Source: Xanthomonas albilineans (GTDB lineage Bacteria; Pseudomonadota; Gammaproteobacteria; Xanthomonadales; Xanthomonadaceae). Taken from it: a stretch of 64,000 nt of DNA. Within the stretch, counting starts at the first letter, position 1; every line of letters begins with the position of its first letter. The notes under the pieces are model-generated. The model did no database searches, was not told the DNA's origin, and saw only the letters and a program-made list of their open reading frames with translations. The DNA lies in NCBI RefSeq assembly GCF_002939705.1, contig NZ_MDCB01000011.1, forward strand, positions 62,001 to 126,000, in the 5' to 3' direction. Of this stretch, positions 1 through 8,861 are shown piece by piece. The position numbers were made by a program, and so were the translations under genes.

Positions 1-216
1 GTGCTGGCGACGTTCGGTGGCACTACTGCCACTGAGCAGACCGGCGACCACTCCCACTGCGGTTCCGATCAACGCACCGCGCCCGGTACGATTCTCTTGC
101 TCGGTGGGCTGACCGTTTTGATCGCGTTGTACATACGATCCGCCGGTGGCGCAGGCCGATAGCAACAGCGCACCGATCAGTGCAACAGACAGACTTGAAA
201 GGGCGATCGCTTTCAT
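1..216 (-). CDS. Glycine-zipper outer-membrane lipoprotein, 3' part missing (window edge)
   Basis: The reading frame starts at the ATG at 216 and runs off the left edge of the window, so only the first 72 residues are seen. They begin with a lipoprotein signal peptide ending in a LLLSAC lipobox (cysteine about residue 22). A short polar linker follows, then a Gly/Ala-rich stretch (about residues 47-64, GALIGTAVGVVAGLLSG) typical of a glycine zipper. In this family such segments often precede a C-terminal OmpA-like peptidoglycan-binding domain, but that part would lie outside the window. Role inferred: envelope lipoprotein. It is one of three glycine-zipper proteins within the first 9.4 kb. 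Confidence 0.8.
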   Translation of the reverse strand, partial: MKAIALSSLSVALIGALLLSACATGGSYVQRDQNGQPTEQENRTGRGALIGTAVGVVAGLLSGSSATERRQH

Positions 217-311
217 CGTGATCTCTACCGAAAATGGATGGAGGGGCGGTCAGCTTAAACAGTCCTGTGCGCGATGCGGATAAACTTGGACATGCGCGGC
301 ATGCGCACGGT

Positions 312-1769
312 TCAGGGAAGCGACAACAAGCCTTCCGCATCCACTGCACGCAACGGATACTCCCAGTCCCCCATCAGCGCCAGGTACAGCAGTTTCTCGA
401 ACTCGGCCGCCACACGCCGCATCACCGCATCCGGATCGGGAATCAGCCGCGCATCGCCGATCAGGCCGAAATGCACGCGATGGTTGTAGCTCATGATCGA
501 CACGCCAACGCCGATCGAGCCGGTCTGCGGCACCCAGAACATCATCTCGCGCACCCCACTCCCCGCCAGATACAGCGGTTGCTGTGGCCCCGGCACGTTG
601 GTTGCCACCGTGGTCGCTTTGCGGCTGAACAAATCCAGCGCCGCCGACTGCAACGCCGCCGGCGCCATCCCCACCGCAGCCAACAACCCGAACACCACCA
701 TCGCCTGACGCGACTGCTTGAGTTGTTGCATCGACGCGGCGACACACTGCAGCCGCCGCACCGGATTGGCTTCGCCCACCGGCAAATCCAGGAACACCAG
801 ACCGAAGTGGTTACCGAGCTTGCGCGCGTGTTCAAGCGGACGCAGATTGACCGGCACCGTGGCGCGCAGGGTCACTCCCTCCAGGCGTTCGCCGCGTTCG
901 AGCATGTAGTCGCGCAACGCACCGGCCATGGTCGCCATCAGCACATCGTTGACCGTGCAATCGCAAGCGCGGCCAACTGCCTTCACTTCGCTCAAGTCCA
1001 GCGGCGCGGCCCAGGCCACACGCTTGCTGACGCCTAGACGACCGCGCAGCAGCGTGGGCGGATCGTCGGACAACAGCAGCGCGTTGACCAGTTCGCGGCC
1101 GATCAGCCCGCCTTCGCGCGCCAGTATGGTCGGCAGGTTAGGATCCTGCGCCATTGCCCGACCTTTATCGAGCATGCGCCCGCCCAGCTTGAGATAACGA
1201 TCCATCGCACCGACCCGGCGCACCACCTCCTTGCCATCGTCTTTCAGCCAGGCGCGGCCAAGTTGTGCCGACGGCTCCGGCACGCGTTGCGTATCAGTCA
1301 GCGACAACAGCACCTGCACCAGAGCGATACCGTCGGCATAGCTGTGGTGGATACGCACCACCAAAGCCGAACCGCCCTCGTAGCGCTCGATCAAATGGAA
1401 TTGCCACAGCGGCTTGGTTTTGTCCAAGGACGTAGACGCCATCTGCCCGGCAAACCGCTCCAGCGCTTTCTTCTGCCCACGCCCAGGCAATGCCGACAGA
1501 CGCACGTGCCAATCCAAGTCGAAATCGTCGTCGCGTTGCCAATAGGCCCCGGTGGCGGCCTCCACCGGCTTTTGCAGAAAACGTGGAAACGCCAGGAAAC
1601 GTTTGCGCACCAATTGTTTGAGCCGCTCTAACGTCAATGGCTCGTCCAACATCAGCACGCCGGTGATCATCATCGGATTGGTCGGCCGGTCCATCCGCAA
1701 CCAGGCGGTATCCACGCGGGACATCGGTTCGCGCTGCGAATTACGGCGAGCTGATCTGCTGGCGGCCAT
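312..1769 (-). CDS. Wax ester synthase/diacylglycerol acyltransferase (WS/DGAT) family protein
   Basis: This 485-residue protein belongs to the bifunctional WS/DGAT family. Members transfer acyl groups from acyl-CoA to long-chain alcohols or diacylglycerol to make neutral storage lipids. The catalytic HHxxxDG motif is intact (HHSYADG, residues 141-147). The N-terminal SRVDTAWLRMD block and the C-terminal NVPGP block (in TNVPGPQQPLY) are also family hallmarks. The start at 1769 is preferred over an internal Met at 1724 because a good AGGAG lies at about 1775-1779 just upstream on the minus strand. Length fits the family (450-500). It appears monocistronic. The true in vivo substrate cannot be read from sequence. 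Confidence 0.88.
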   Translation of the reverse strand: MAASRSARRNSQREPMSRVDTAWLRMDRPTNPMMITGVLMLDEPLTLERLKQLVRKRFLAFPRFLQKPVEAATGAYWQRDDDFDLDWHVRLSALPGRGQKKALERFAGQMASTSLDKTKPLWQFHLIERYEGGSALVVRIHHSYADGIALVQVLLSLTDTQRVPEPSAQLGRAWLKDDGKEVVRRVGAMDRYLKLGGRMLDKGRAMAQDPNLPTILAREGGLIGRELVNALLLSDDPPTLLRGRLGVSKRVAWAAPLDLSEVKAVGRACDCTVNDVLMATMAGALRDYMLERGERLEGVTLRATVPVNLRPLEHARKLGNHFGLVFLDLPVGEANPVRRLQCVAASMQQLKQSRQAMVVFGLLAAVGMAPAALQSAALDLFSRKATTVATNVPGPQQPLYLAGSGVREMMFWVPQTGSIGVGVSIMSYNHRVHFGLIGDARLIPDPDAVMRRVAAEFEKLLYLALMGDWEYPLRAVDAEGLLSLP

Positions 1770-1855
1770 GCGGGCTCCTGTGCGGATCCGGAGTGAATCA
1801 TGGCCCGGCGAAGGGCGTCAATCGTGTCCGCGCTGTTCTCGCGCAGCGCGACTAC

Positions 1856-3277
1856 TCAGCCAGCGACGGTTTCACGGTACGCGGCCAGCGCGGCATCGCG
1901 GCCAGCGGCCAGATCGACGATCGGCTGACGCGGATAGTGCGGCGCGACACGCGCCAAACGCTGCGGCGCCAACCACGGCGCGAAACGATCGGGGACCGGC
2001 AGCGCCGCCAGCTCCGGCACCCAGCGCGCGATGTACGCGCCCTGCGGATCGAACTTCTGCGCCTGCGTGACCGGATTGAACACGCGAAAATACGGTGCGG
2101 CATCGGCACCTGTACCAGCCACCCATTGCCAACCCAGCGTGTTGTTGGCGAGATCGGCATCAACCAGCGTGTCCCAGAACCAGCGCGCCCCCTCGGACCA
2201 ATGCACGCGCAGATGCTTGCACAGATAGCTGGCGACGATCATGCGCACGCGATTGTGCATCCAGCCGGTGCGCCACAACTCGCGCAGACCGGCATCGACG
2301 ATCGGCACGCCGCTACGTCCACGTTGCCATGCCTGCAACTGCACAGGATCCGGGGTCGCCCAGCGGAAACGCTCGAAGCGCGGATTGAGGTTACGCTCAG
2401 GCGTATGCGGAAAATGGTGCAGCAAGTGATAAGCGAAATCGCGCCAGCCAAGTTGACGGATATAACCATCGATCGCCGTAGCGGTGGCGGCGCGACGTTG
2501 CTGTTGCACAGCGGCGACAATCCGCCATGGGGCAATTTCACCGAAATGCAGGTGTGGCGACAAACGCGACGTGCCGACCTGATCGGGCCGATCGCGACCG
2601 GCAACATAGTCGCGTAGTGCGCCATCGACGAATACGTCCAGGGCCTCGTGCGCCCCCTCTTCGCCCGGCTGCCAGAACTCCCAGAAGCCGCGGTCCCAAT
2701 CGTGCGCCGACATCAACCCGAGCGCGTCCAGCGCCAGGCTGTGCAGTGCCTGCGGCGGCGGCGGTAACGTGACCGGCGCGGGCATCGGCGCAGGCACCTG
2801 CCAGCGACTCAGCGCACTGCGCCAGAACGGGGTGAACACCTTGTACGGGCCACCTTGCTGGGTCGCCAATTGCCAAGGCTCGAACAACAACGCGCCATTG
2901 TGGCTATGCACCTCCAATCCGAGCGCGCGCAGGTCGCGCTTGAGCCGGGCATCGCGCGGCTGCGTGGCCGGTTCGTAACGGCGATTCCAGTACACCGCGA
3001 CCGCCCCGCATTCGGCGATCAGCTGGCGCAGCGCGTGCTCGGCCGGCCCCTGCCGCAGGATCAAGCGCGAACCGCAGGCGCGCAATTGCGCGTCCAACGC
3101 GGCCAGCGAGCGTTGTAGCCAAGCGCACGACGCGGCACCGGCCGCCCAGTCGCCTTCGTCCTCGGGACTGTGCAGGTAGACCGGTATCGGGGTATGTCCC
3201 GCCACGAGGGCGGCCTGCAAGGCGGGCTGATCGTGCAGGCGTAGATCGCGTCGAAACCAGACGATGGCGTAGCTCAT
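1856..3277 (-). CDS. phrB: Deoxyribodipyrimidine photolyase (CPD photolyase, class I)
   Basis: A 473-residue cryptochrome/photolyase family protein that would repair UV-induced cyclobutane pyrimidine dimers using blue light. The N-terminal Rossmann part begins IVWFRRDLRLHDQPAL, as in class I CPD photolyases. The FAD-binding C-terminal half has SRLSPHLHFGEI, WRDFAYHLLHHFP, GWMHNRVRMIVASYL and NTLGWQWVAGTG, including the conserved tryptophans of the electron-transfer chain. The frame is open upstream, but homology begins at the Met at 3277, so that start is chosen. Convergent or divergent partners are not obvious. It is read away from dnaB's 3' end with a 159-base gap. Confidence 0.93.
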   Translation of the reverse strand: MSYAIVWFRRDLRLHDQPALQAALVAGHTPIPVYLHSPEDEGDWAAGAASCAWLQRSLAALDAQLRACGSRLILRQGPAEHALRQLIAECGAVAVYWNRRYEPATQPRDARLKRDLRALGLEVHSHNGALLFEPWQLATQQGGPYKVFTPFWRSALSRWQVPAPMPAPVTLPPPPQALHSLALDALGLMSAHDWDRGFWEFWQPGEEGAHEALDVFVDGALRDYVAGRDRPDQVGTSRLSPHLHFGEIAPWRIVAAVQQQRRAATATAIDGYIRQLGWRDFAYHLLHHFPHTPERNLNPRFERFRWATPDPVQLQAWQRGRSGVPIVDAGLRELWRTGWMHNRVRMIVASYLCKHLRVHWSEGARWFWDTLVDADLANNTLGWQWVAGTGADAAPYFRVFNPVTQAQKFDPQGAYIARWVPELAALPVPDRFAPWLAPQRLARVAPHYPRQPIVDLAAGRDAALAAYRETVAG

Positions 3278-3436
3278 ACGCACGCGAGGAGCAGCGAGAG
3301 ATGCGCCATGATACGGATCGATCGCATCGACAAGGTGAGTACCACCAGAACCACGTCGACCTCCCGCATTAGCCCGTAGCGCGGCAACGCCCGCCGCATC
3401 GACAATGCCGCAGATGCGGCAAAGCGCGGCGCGCAA

Positions 3437-4855
3437 CTACTCGAAAGCGCCGATCGAATCGTGGGCGAGATTGTCGAAGCGGGTGTATTCGCCGAAGAAC
3501 TTGAGCTTGCACGACCCGGTCGGACCACCGCGGTGCTTGCCGATGATGATCTCGGCCAGCCCTTTGTCCGGCGAATTTTCCTTGTTGTAGTAGTCGTCGC
3601 GGTAGATGAACACGATCATGTCCGCGTCCTGCTCGATGGCGCCGGATTCGCGCAGGTCCGCCATCACCGGGCGCTTGTCCGTGCGCGTCTCCAACGAGCG
3701 ATTGAGCTGGGACAACGCGATCACCGGCACGCCCAATTCCTTGGCCAGGCCCTTGAGCGAACGCGAGATTTCCGAAATCTCGGTGGCGCGGTTCTCGCTG
3801 TTGCCAGGAACCGACATCAGTTGCAGATAGTCGATCACGATCAGGCCCAGATCGTGCTCGCGCTTGAGCCGGCGCGCCTTGGAGCGCAACACCTCCGGCG
3901 ACACGCCCGGGGTATCGTCGATGAAGATCTTGGTTTCCTTGAGCATCTTGATCGCGCCGGTGACCCGTGCCCAGTCCTCATCTTCGAGCTGGCCGGTGCG
4001 CAGGCGCTGAGCATTGATGCGGCCATTGGAGGAAATTAGGCGCATCGCCAGCTGCGAGGCGGACATTTCCATCGAGAACACCGCCACTGCTTTCTTCGAC
4101 TTGATCGCCGCGTACTCGGCGATGTTCAGCGCCAAGGTGGTCTTGCCCATCGCCGGACGCGCGGCGAGGATGATCAGGTCGGTCGGCTGCAGGCCGGCAG
4201 TCATCGCATCGAAATCGCTATAGCCGGTCGGCAGGCCGGTGATGTTGCCGCCGCTCTCGAAGCGGCTGCGCAGTTCCTCGAACGCGTCCTTCAATGCGCC
4301 GGGCATGGCGACGAAATCGCGGCGCCCGCGTGCGCCGGCCTCGGCGATCTGGAACACCGCCTTCTCCGCCGAGGCCAGCAGCTCCGCGCTCTCGCGGCCC
4401 TCCGGCTGAAAACCGTCGTTGACGATCGCCGTACCGACCTCGATCAATTGCCGCAGCACCGCTTTGTCGCGCACGATTTCGGCGTAGGCGCCGATGTTGG
4501 CAGCCGAAGGCGTGGTGCTAGCCAACTCGATCAGATAAGCGCCATCGCCGACCATCTCCAGCTTGCCCTGCGACTCGAACCACTCGCCCAGGGTCACCGC
4601 GTCGAACGGACGGTCCTTTTCGGCGAGTTCGCGGATCGCGCGGTAGATCAACTGGTGGTCGCGCCGGTAGAAATCCTTGTCGGTGAGCTGGTCGTTGATC
4701 CGGTCGTAGGCGTCCGGTGCCAGCATCAGGCCGCCAAGCACGGCCTGTTCCGCTTCGATCGAGTGCGGTGGCACGCGCAATTGATCCAGACGCGGCTCGC
4801 TGCGTTCGCCACGCTCGCTTTTGCGATCGCCGCGGTAGCCGGGACGTGCTGACAT
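3437..4855 (-). CDS. dnaB: Replicative DNA helicase DnaB
   Basis: A 472-residue hexameric replicative helicase that unwinds DNA ahead of DNA polymerase III and interacts with primase DnaG. The N-terminal helical domain starts around residue 30 (PHSIEAEQAVLGGLML). The RecA-like C-terminal domain begins about residue 205 (GLPTGYSDFDAMTAGL), with Walker A AARPAMGKTTLAL (about 231-243), Walker B LIVIDYLQLM and the DnaB hallmark SQLNRSLETR. Length and motif order match full-length DnaB. Two DnaA-box-like nonamers lie about 80-110 bases upstream (see findings). Confidence 0.97.
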   Translation of the reverse strand: MSARPGYRGDRKSERGERSEPRLDQLRVPPHSIEAEQAVLGGLMLAPDAYDRINDQLTDKDFYRRDHQLIYRAIRELAEKDRPFDAVTLGEWFESQGKLEMVGDGAYLIELASTTPSAANIGAYAEIVRDKAVLRQLIEVGTAIVNDGFQPEGRESAELLASAEKAVFQIAEAGARGRRDFVAMPGALKDAFEELRSRFESGGNITGLPTGYSDFDAMTAGLQPTDLIILAARPAMGKTTLALNIAEYAAIKSKKAVAVFSMEMSASQLAMRLISSNGRINAQRLRTGQLEDEDWARVTGAIKMLKETKIFIDDTPGVSPEVLRSKARRLKREHDLGLIVIDYLQLMSVPGNSENRATEISEISRSLKGLAKELGVPVIALSQLNRSLETRTDKRPVMADLRESGAIEQDADMIVFIYRDDYYNKENSPDKGLAEIIIGKHRGGPTGSCKLKFFGEYTRFDNLAHDSIGAFE

Positions 4856-5155
4856 GGGCAGGGGTTTCTCTCTGGAGGCGCAGTCGGCGGGCGCGGCTTC
4901 ACCGCAGCCCGACCGCAGATGCTAATCGACGGTGTGGAAACCAGCCAGGGACAAATCTGTGGACAACCCGTTGAGAACCTGCCAGAACCGTTGCGTGGCG
5001 CCGGTTTCCCCATTCCACCGGCCCAGGCCAACCCGATGAGTTACCTCGCCGCTCTAATGTGCGGTCTCGACAACGCTCACGGGCGCAATGCGTCGGCACA
5101 TGTCCACGAAACCCATGCAGTCGATGCGAACGTCCACCATGCAAATGCGCACATG
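4856..5155. other. Intergenic region upstream of dnaB
   Basis: No convincing gene is visible in this stretch. On the minus strand it should hold the dnaB promoter. Two near-consensus DnaA boxes are visible (TTGTCCACA at 4958-4966 and GTTTCCACA at 4933-4941, minus strand), each one mismatch from TTWTNCACA. A clear -35/-10 pair is not evident. Confidence 0.5.
4933..4966 (-). promoter_or_regulatory. Pair of DnaA-box-like nonamers upstream of dnaB
   Basis: On the minus strand TTGTCCACA (4966-4958) and GTTTCCACA (4941-4933) each differ at one position from the DnaA-box consensus TTWTNCACA. They are in the same orientation with 16 bases between them, 78-111 bases upstream of the dnaB start. This suggests DnaA-responsive control of dnaB, but near-matches to a 9-mer also occur by chance. 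Confidence 0.35.
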
Positions 5156-5183
5156 CGAAGGCCGGCGCATGCGCCGGCCTTCG
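5156..5183 (-). terminator. Perfect 28-base palindrome, probable terminator hairpin
   Basis: A perfect inverted repeat (two 14-base arms, CGAAGGCCGGCGCA and its complement) starts 22 bases downstream of the stop of the minus-strand glycine-zipper gene at 5205. The stem is very GC-rich. No clear run of U follows, so efficient rho-independent termination is likely but not certain. Confidence 0.6.
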
Positions 5184-5204
5184 TCGGGAACCTTCGCCGC
5201 CGAA

Positions 5205-6023
5205 TCAGCGTTGGCTGATGGTATCGACGGCCGAGGCCGTCTGCGTCACCAACCGCCCATCGAGCACCGGCAGGCGATCGCTATTGGGCTTTTGGTCCAT
5301 GCGCACGGTCTTTTCCTGGCCGTCGTAGCGGTAAGTCACGTCGTAGCCCTTGACCACGTCCTGGCTGCCCAACTCGATGCGGCTCCCCGGCCGGGTGTCC
5401 ATACGCATCGTACCGGTGGTGCCATCGTCGTTGCGATAGGTCACGTCGTAGCCGGTGATACGGGAGGACTCGGCGACGCCATCCTCGGTGTGGCAACGGC
5501 GCACGTCACGATCCACCACCCGGCCACCGACGTAATTCTGCTCGATGCGATTGCCGATGAAGCCGCCGGCGACCGCACCGGCCGCGGTCGCGACACTGCG
5601 ACCACCGCCATGACCGACCTGGTTACCGGCCAAGCCACCGACCAAGGCACCGATCACGGTACCGCCGATGTTGTTGACGTCGCGCCGCGGCAGGCGCTCC
5701 TGCACCACCACGTCGTGACACACATGCCGCGGCATGTCGGTGGTGGCGATCTCGCGCAACGGCTGGACGCCGATCACATCGGCATAGTGCGGCTGCTGCT
5801 GGGTGATCGGATCCACCCGTACGACATCGGCGTACTCCAGCCTGCCGCCGACACCGTTGCCGAGCGGACTGTCGCCGCGGCTACTGTCCAACGCCGGACG
5901 TACATCGGCGCTGCCGGAGTAATCGTCGGACCTGTTGTGGTTGTTCATGAACGCCGCCGTCGCGGCACCGCCGACCAGCAATGCGCCAGCCGCGACCAGA
6001 ATGGTTGTCGTCGTGGTCTTCAT
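5205..6023 (-). CDS. Glycine-zipper 2TM-domain membrane protein, function unknown
   Basis: The 272-residue protein opens with a hydrophobic signal or anchor (TTTTTILVAAGALLVGGAATAAF, residues 3-25). A polar region follows, then a Gly-rich helical hairpin near residues 122-155 (GGTVIGALVGGLAGNQVG and TAAGAVAGGFIGNRIEQN), the pattern of the glycine-zipper 2TM (Rickettsia 17-kDa antigen-like) domain. The C-terminal part contains two similar blocks, ITGYDVTYRNDDGTTGTMRMDTRPG and VKGYDVTYRYDGQEKTVRMDQKP, an internal duplication. A good AGGAG precedes the ATG at 6023. Likely located in the cell envelope; the biochemical role is unknown. Confidence 0.85.
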   Translation of the reverse strand: MKTTTTTILVAAGALLVGGAATAAFMNNHNRSDDYSGSADVRPALDSSRGDSPLGNGVGGRLEYADVVRVDPITQQQPHYADVIGVQPLREIATTDMPRHVCHDVVVQERLPRRDVNNIGGTVIGALVGGLAGNQVGHGGGRSVATAAGAVAGGFIGNRIEQNYVGGRVVDRDVRRCHTEDGVAESSRITGYDVTYRNDDGTTGTMRMDTRPGSRIELGSQDVVKGYDVTYRYDGQEKTVRMDQKPNSDRLPVLDGRLVTQTASAVDTISQR

Positions 6024-6367
6024 CGTCTCTCTCCTGTCTGTCCTGCGGGCTGGCCGCGTTGTCTACGGTGCTGTGATTATCACGCCGAAGCTGAACAAAT
6101 CCGCTACCTATTCAGCCATATTCAGCAATCTACTCCAACGTCATCGGCGACCACGATAAAAACGCCAGCATGACGGGCGTGTTAGCGTTTCCATCCACTG
6201 GTCGGAGAACCCTCCATGCCTTACTCGATCATGCTGGCGCTGCCGCAATGAGCCGGAAATTGCGCGACCCGAGGCGTTTGCGGATGGTCACCGACCGATT
6301 CGTGTCGGGCATGCAACAGCCTGGGCCGCCGATCTCCAGCACGCCTCATCTGCACCACTGAGCACCG
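6024..6367. other. Intergenic region between divergent genes
   Basis: This 344-base region separates the minus-strand glycine-zipper gene from the plus-strand TatD gene, so it should carry both promoters. The part next to 6024-6180 is more A+T-rich than the surroundings. No gene, RNA or clear operator is recognisable. Confidence 0.4.
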
Positions 6368-7153
6368 ATGGAATTGATCGACAGCCACTGTCATTTGGAC
6401 GCGGACGCCTTCGACCACGACCGCGCTGCGGTCATCGCCCGCGCGCAGAACGCCGGCGTCGTCGCACAGATCGTGCCCGCGGTGACGGCGGCCTCCTGGC
6501 CCACACTGCGCGCGGTGTGCGCGACGGCGCCAGATCTGCATTCTGCCTATGGGTTGCATCCGCTGTTCCTGGCACAACATCGGTCCACACACTTGGAAGC
6601 ACTCGCCGACTGGGTCGCCCGCGAACGCCCCTGCGCAATCGGCGAATGCGGCCTGGACTTCTTCGTCGCTGGACTTGATCCCACCGAGCAGCAACGCTAC
6701 TTCGCCGCGCAACTGCACTTGGCACGCACGTTCGACCTGCCCGTGATCGTGCATGCGCGGCGCTCGGTGGACGCGGTGATCCTGGCGATCCGCAAAGTCG
6801 GACGCCTGCGTGGCGTCGTGCACAGTTTCGCTGGCAGCGCCGAGCAAGCCCGGCAATTGCGCGACCTGGATTTTCTGATCGGCCTCGGTGGTCCGATCAC
6901 CTACCCGCGTGCGCAACGGCTACGACGACTGGCCACAGAACTGCCACTGCAGCAGTTACTGCTGGAAACAGATGCACCCGACCAACCCGACGCATCGATC
7001 CGTGGTCAACGTAACGAACCGGCACGGTTGCGCACTGTGCTGGACACCATTGCCACGCTGCGTCGCGAGCCAGCGGCCGTCATCGCCGCACAGACAACAC
7101 GCAATGCACAGCAGTTGTTCGGACTGCAAACAACCTCCACAGAACCGTGCTGA
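6368..7153 (+). CDS. TatD family metal-dependent DNase (YjjV-like)
   Basis: A 261-residue amidohydrolase-fold hydrolase. The metal-binding HxH is at residues 7-9 (DSHCHLDADAFD). Further metal ligands and conserved blocks are seen in GECGLDFF, VIVHARRS, VVHSFAGS and LLLETDAPD. Length and motif set fit TatD/YjjV proteins, which hydrolyse DNA 3'->5' and are linked to DNA repair and fragmentation. The start at 6368 places the HxH at the correct distance from the N-terminus. It stands alone; the next gene is on the opposite strand after a 177-base gap with nothing recognisable. Confidence 0.9.
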   Translation: MELIDSHCHLDADAFDHDRAAVIARAQNAGVVAQIVPAVTAASWPTLRAVCATAPDLHSAYGLHPLFLAQHRSTHLEALADWVARERPCAIGECGLDFFVAGLDPTEQQRYFAAQLHLARTFDLPVIVHARRSVDAVILAIRKVGRLRGVVHSFAGSAEQARQLRDLDFLIGLGGPITYPRAQRLRRLATELPLQQLLLETDAPDQPDASIRGQRNEPARLRTVLDTIATLRREPAAVIAAQTTRNAQQLFGLQTTSTEPC

Positions 7154-7330
7154 CAGCGCATTTGCAGGTATTTCGAACGAAACTGTGAAATGGGCAGCGC
7201 GATCTGCACGTTGGCACGTCATCGATCGAAGACACCGCGCAGTGCGATATGCTCTCGGCGATGGGCTGTCGACGGCTCCCAGAATTCCTGTTCGGGCGGC
7301 CACAATCGCCACACGATCTGGAACAGTTGG

Positions 7331-8188
7331 TCACTGCGCAAGCGAATACGTAACAGTCGTACTAGGGACGCGCGCCGGATGTCCGCCATCTGCGCGATCG
7401 GCAGGACGCTTCAGCAGCAACTCAAGGGCCTTGCCGACGGCGGCAAACGCAAAGGCACCCGTGATGTGCGTCGCCGCCCCCAGACCCGCGCCGCAATCCA
7501 GGTTCAAGGCCGCATCCGCGCCCAATGCAGGCCGCAAGCCGCAGACGCTGCCATCGGCCTGCGGATAGCGCACGTTCTCCAGCGAATACACCGCCGGTAC
7601 GCCGAAGTAACGCTGCGGATTCTTCGGAAAATGGAACTCGCTGCGCAGCTTCTTGCGGATCAGCGCCAGCATGGCGTCGTGTTCGGTGCGCGAGACATCG
7701 CGCACACGCACCAGGGTCGGATCGGTGCGCCCACCAGCCGAGCCCACGGTCAGCAGCGGCAGTTTGCGACGCCGACACCAGGCGATGCTCTCGACCTTGA
7801 CCCGGAAACTGTCACACGCATCGATCACCAGATCGAAACCGTCGCCAAGCAACTCGGCGATGTTGGACGGGGCCAGAAACGCCTCGACCGCAACCGCCTC
7901 GATCATCGGATTGATCGCCACGCAACGTTCGCGCATCGCCACTGCTTTGTTGCGTCCGTACTGCCCGGCCAGCGCCGGCAATTGCCGGTTGGTGTTGGAG
8001 ACGCAAATGTCGTCGGCATCGATCAGGGTCAGATGCCCGAGCGCCGAACGCGCCAGCGCCTCCACCACCCACGAACCGACCCCGCCCATGCCCACCACCG
8101 CCACCCGGCAGCACGCCAGCCGTTCGATGCTGCCACGCCCGTATAGTCGGTCGATGCCGGCAAAGCGCTCGTGCAATTGTTCGTTCAT
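7331..8188 (-). CDS. tcdA: tRNA threonylcarbamoyladenosine dehydratase (TcdA/CsdL)
   Basis: This 285-residue ThiF/MoeB/E1-like enzyme has the nucleotide-binding motif VVGMGGVGSWVVEALARSALG (about residues 31-51), followed by LIDADDICVSNTNRQL. That arrangement is characteristic of TcdA, which converts t6A37 of ANN-decoding tRNAs to the cyclic form ct6A with ATP. The downstream block VTVGSAGGRTDPTLVRV.D.SRTEHDAML is typical of the bacterial TcdA branch rather than MoeB or ThiF. The start at 8188 agrees with the usual N-terminus (ERFAGIDRLYG). Confidence 0.93.
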   Translation of the reverse strand: MNEQLHERFAGIDRLYGRGSIERLACCRVAVVGMGGVGSWVVEALARSALGHLTLIDADDICVSNTNRQLPALAGQYGRNKAVAMRERCVAINPMIEAVAVEAFLAPSNIAELLGDGFDLVIDACDSFRVKVESIAWCRRRKLPLLTVGSAGGRTDPTLVRVRDVSRTEHDAMLALIRKKLRSEFHFPKNPQRYFGVPAVYSLENVRYPQADGSVCGLRPALGADAALNLDCGAGLGAATHITGAFAFAAVGKALELLLKRPADRADGGHPARVPSTTVTYSLAQ

Positions 8189-8287
8189 GCAGGCATTTTA
8201 TGCTATCGATGCTACTTACACGGCATCTTCCTCTACGCTGCGCGCATAAGTCTTACCCTCTATGTCCGCCACCCACATGCTGCACCC

Positions 8288-8716
8288 ATGACGACGACGT
8301 CCCCGCACACTGCCGCTTCGCGTTATCTCTTTGTATTGAGCGCCGGCATCCTGATCGGTCTGGCCGTCACGGTCATGGGCTTGCGCGTGATGCAGGCGCG
8401 ACAAGATCTATTTCCACGCAGCCTGATGCAGGTCATGGGCAGACAATTGGCGCTGCTCGAACGTGCGCGTGCCCTGCATCACTGCAACGCTCCAGATACA
8501 CAGGTGCCGCTGCGCACGCTGCGCCTTCTCGGCGGCGAGCTGGACACGGCCTTCCCCGAGCTAAACGACGACAGCCGTTTCCGTGAACACGCCGATGCAT
8601 TGCGCGCGCAAGTGGATATGGCGCTGGCAACACCGCCGGCCGACTGCACCGCGCTCGCGCAAGCGCGCCAGGCAATCGACGAGCAGTGCGACGCCTGCCA
8701 TCGCGATTTCCGCTGA
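8288..8716 (+). CDS. Membrane-anchored small c-type cytochrome-like protein
   Basis: A 142-residue protein starting at the ATG at 8288. Residues about 12-32 (YLFVLSAGILIGLAVTVMGL) form one uncleaved-looking transmembrane helix. The rest is a helical periplasmic domain ending in CDACHRDFR, a single CxxCH haem-c attachment motif close to the C-terminus. A C-terminal CxxCH after a four-helix-like region resembles cytochrome c' (class II). Two further cysteines lie at HHCNA and PADCT. It may carry electrons or bind gas ligands in the periplasm. Redox partners are not encoded nearby. Confidence 0.7.
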   Translation: MTTTSPHTAASRYLFVLSAGILIGLAVTVMGLRVMQARQDLFPRSLMQVMGRQLALLERARALHHCNAPDTQVPLRTLRLLGGELDTAFPELNDDSRFREHADALRAQVDMALATPPADCTALAQARQAIDEQCDACHRDFR

Positions 8717-8849
8717 ATTACGGCTGACGCCCCAGCCGCCCAGGCTGAACATCAGCACGAGGGTTGGCGTTGTATTCACGCTATGGCCGACACGATTCCC
8801 TTGAGCATTCCCTTGAGCGCGGCATGCCGCGCCCCATCACCGCCTGTCG

Positions 8850-8854
8850 AGGAG
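8850..8854 (+). promoter_or_regulatory. Shine-Dalgarno AGGAG for the glycine-zipper lipoprotein
   Basis: AGGAG ends seven bases before the ATG at 8862 and fixes that start. Confidence 0.7.
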
Positions 8855-8861
8855 AGCACAC

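Noticed and set aside
234-1037. Long open plus-strand frame
   Set aside because: It is the antisense shadow of the WS/DGAT gene; composition (His/Arg-rich, no family features) is typical of reverse-frame reading in high-GC DNA.
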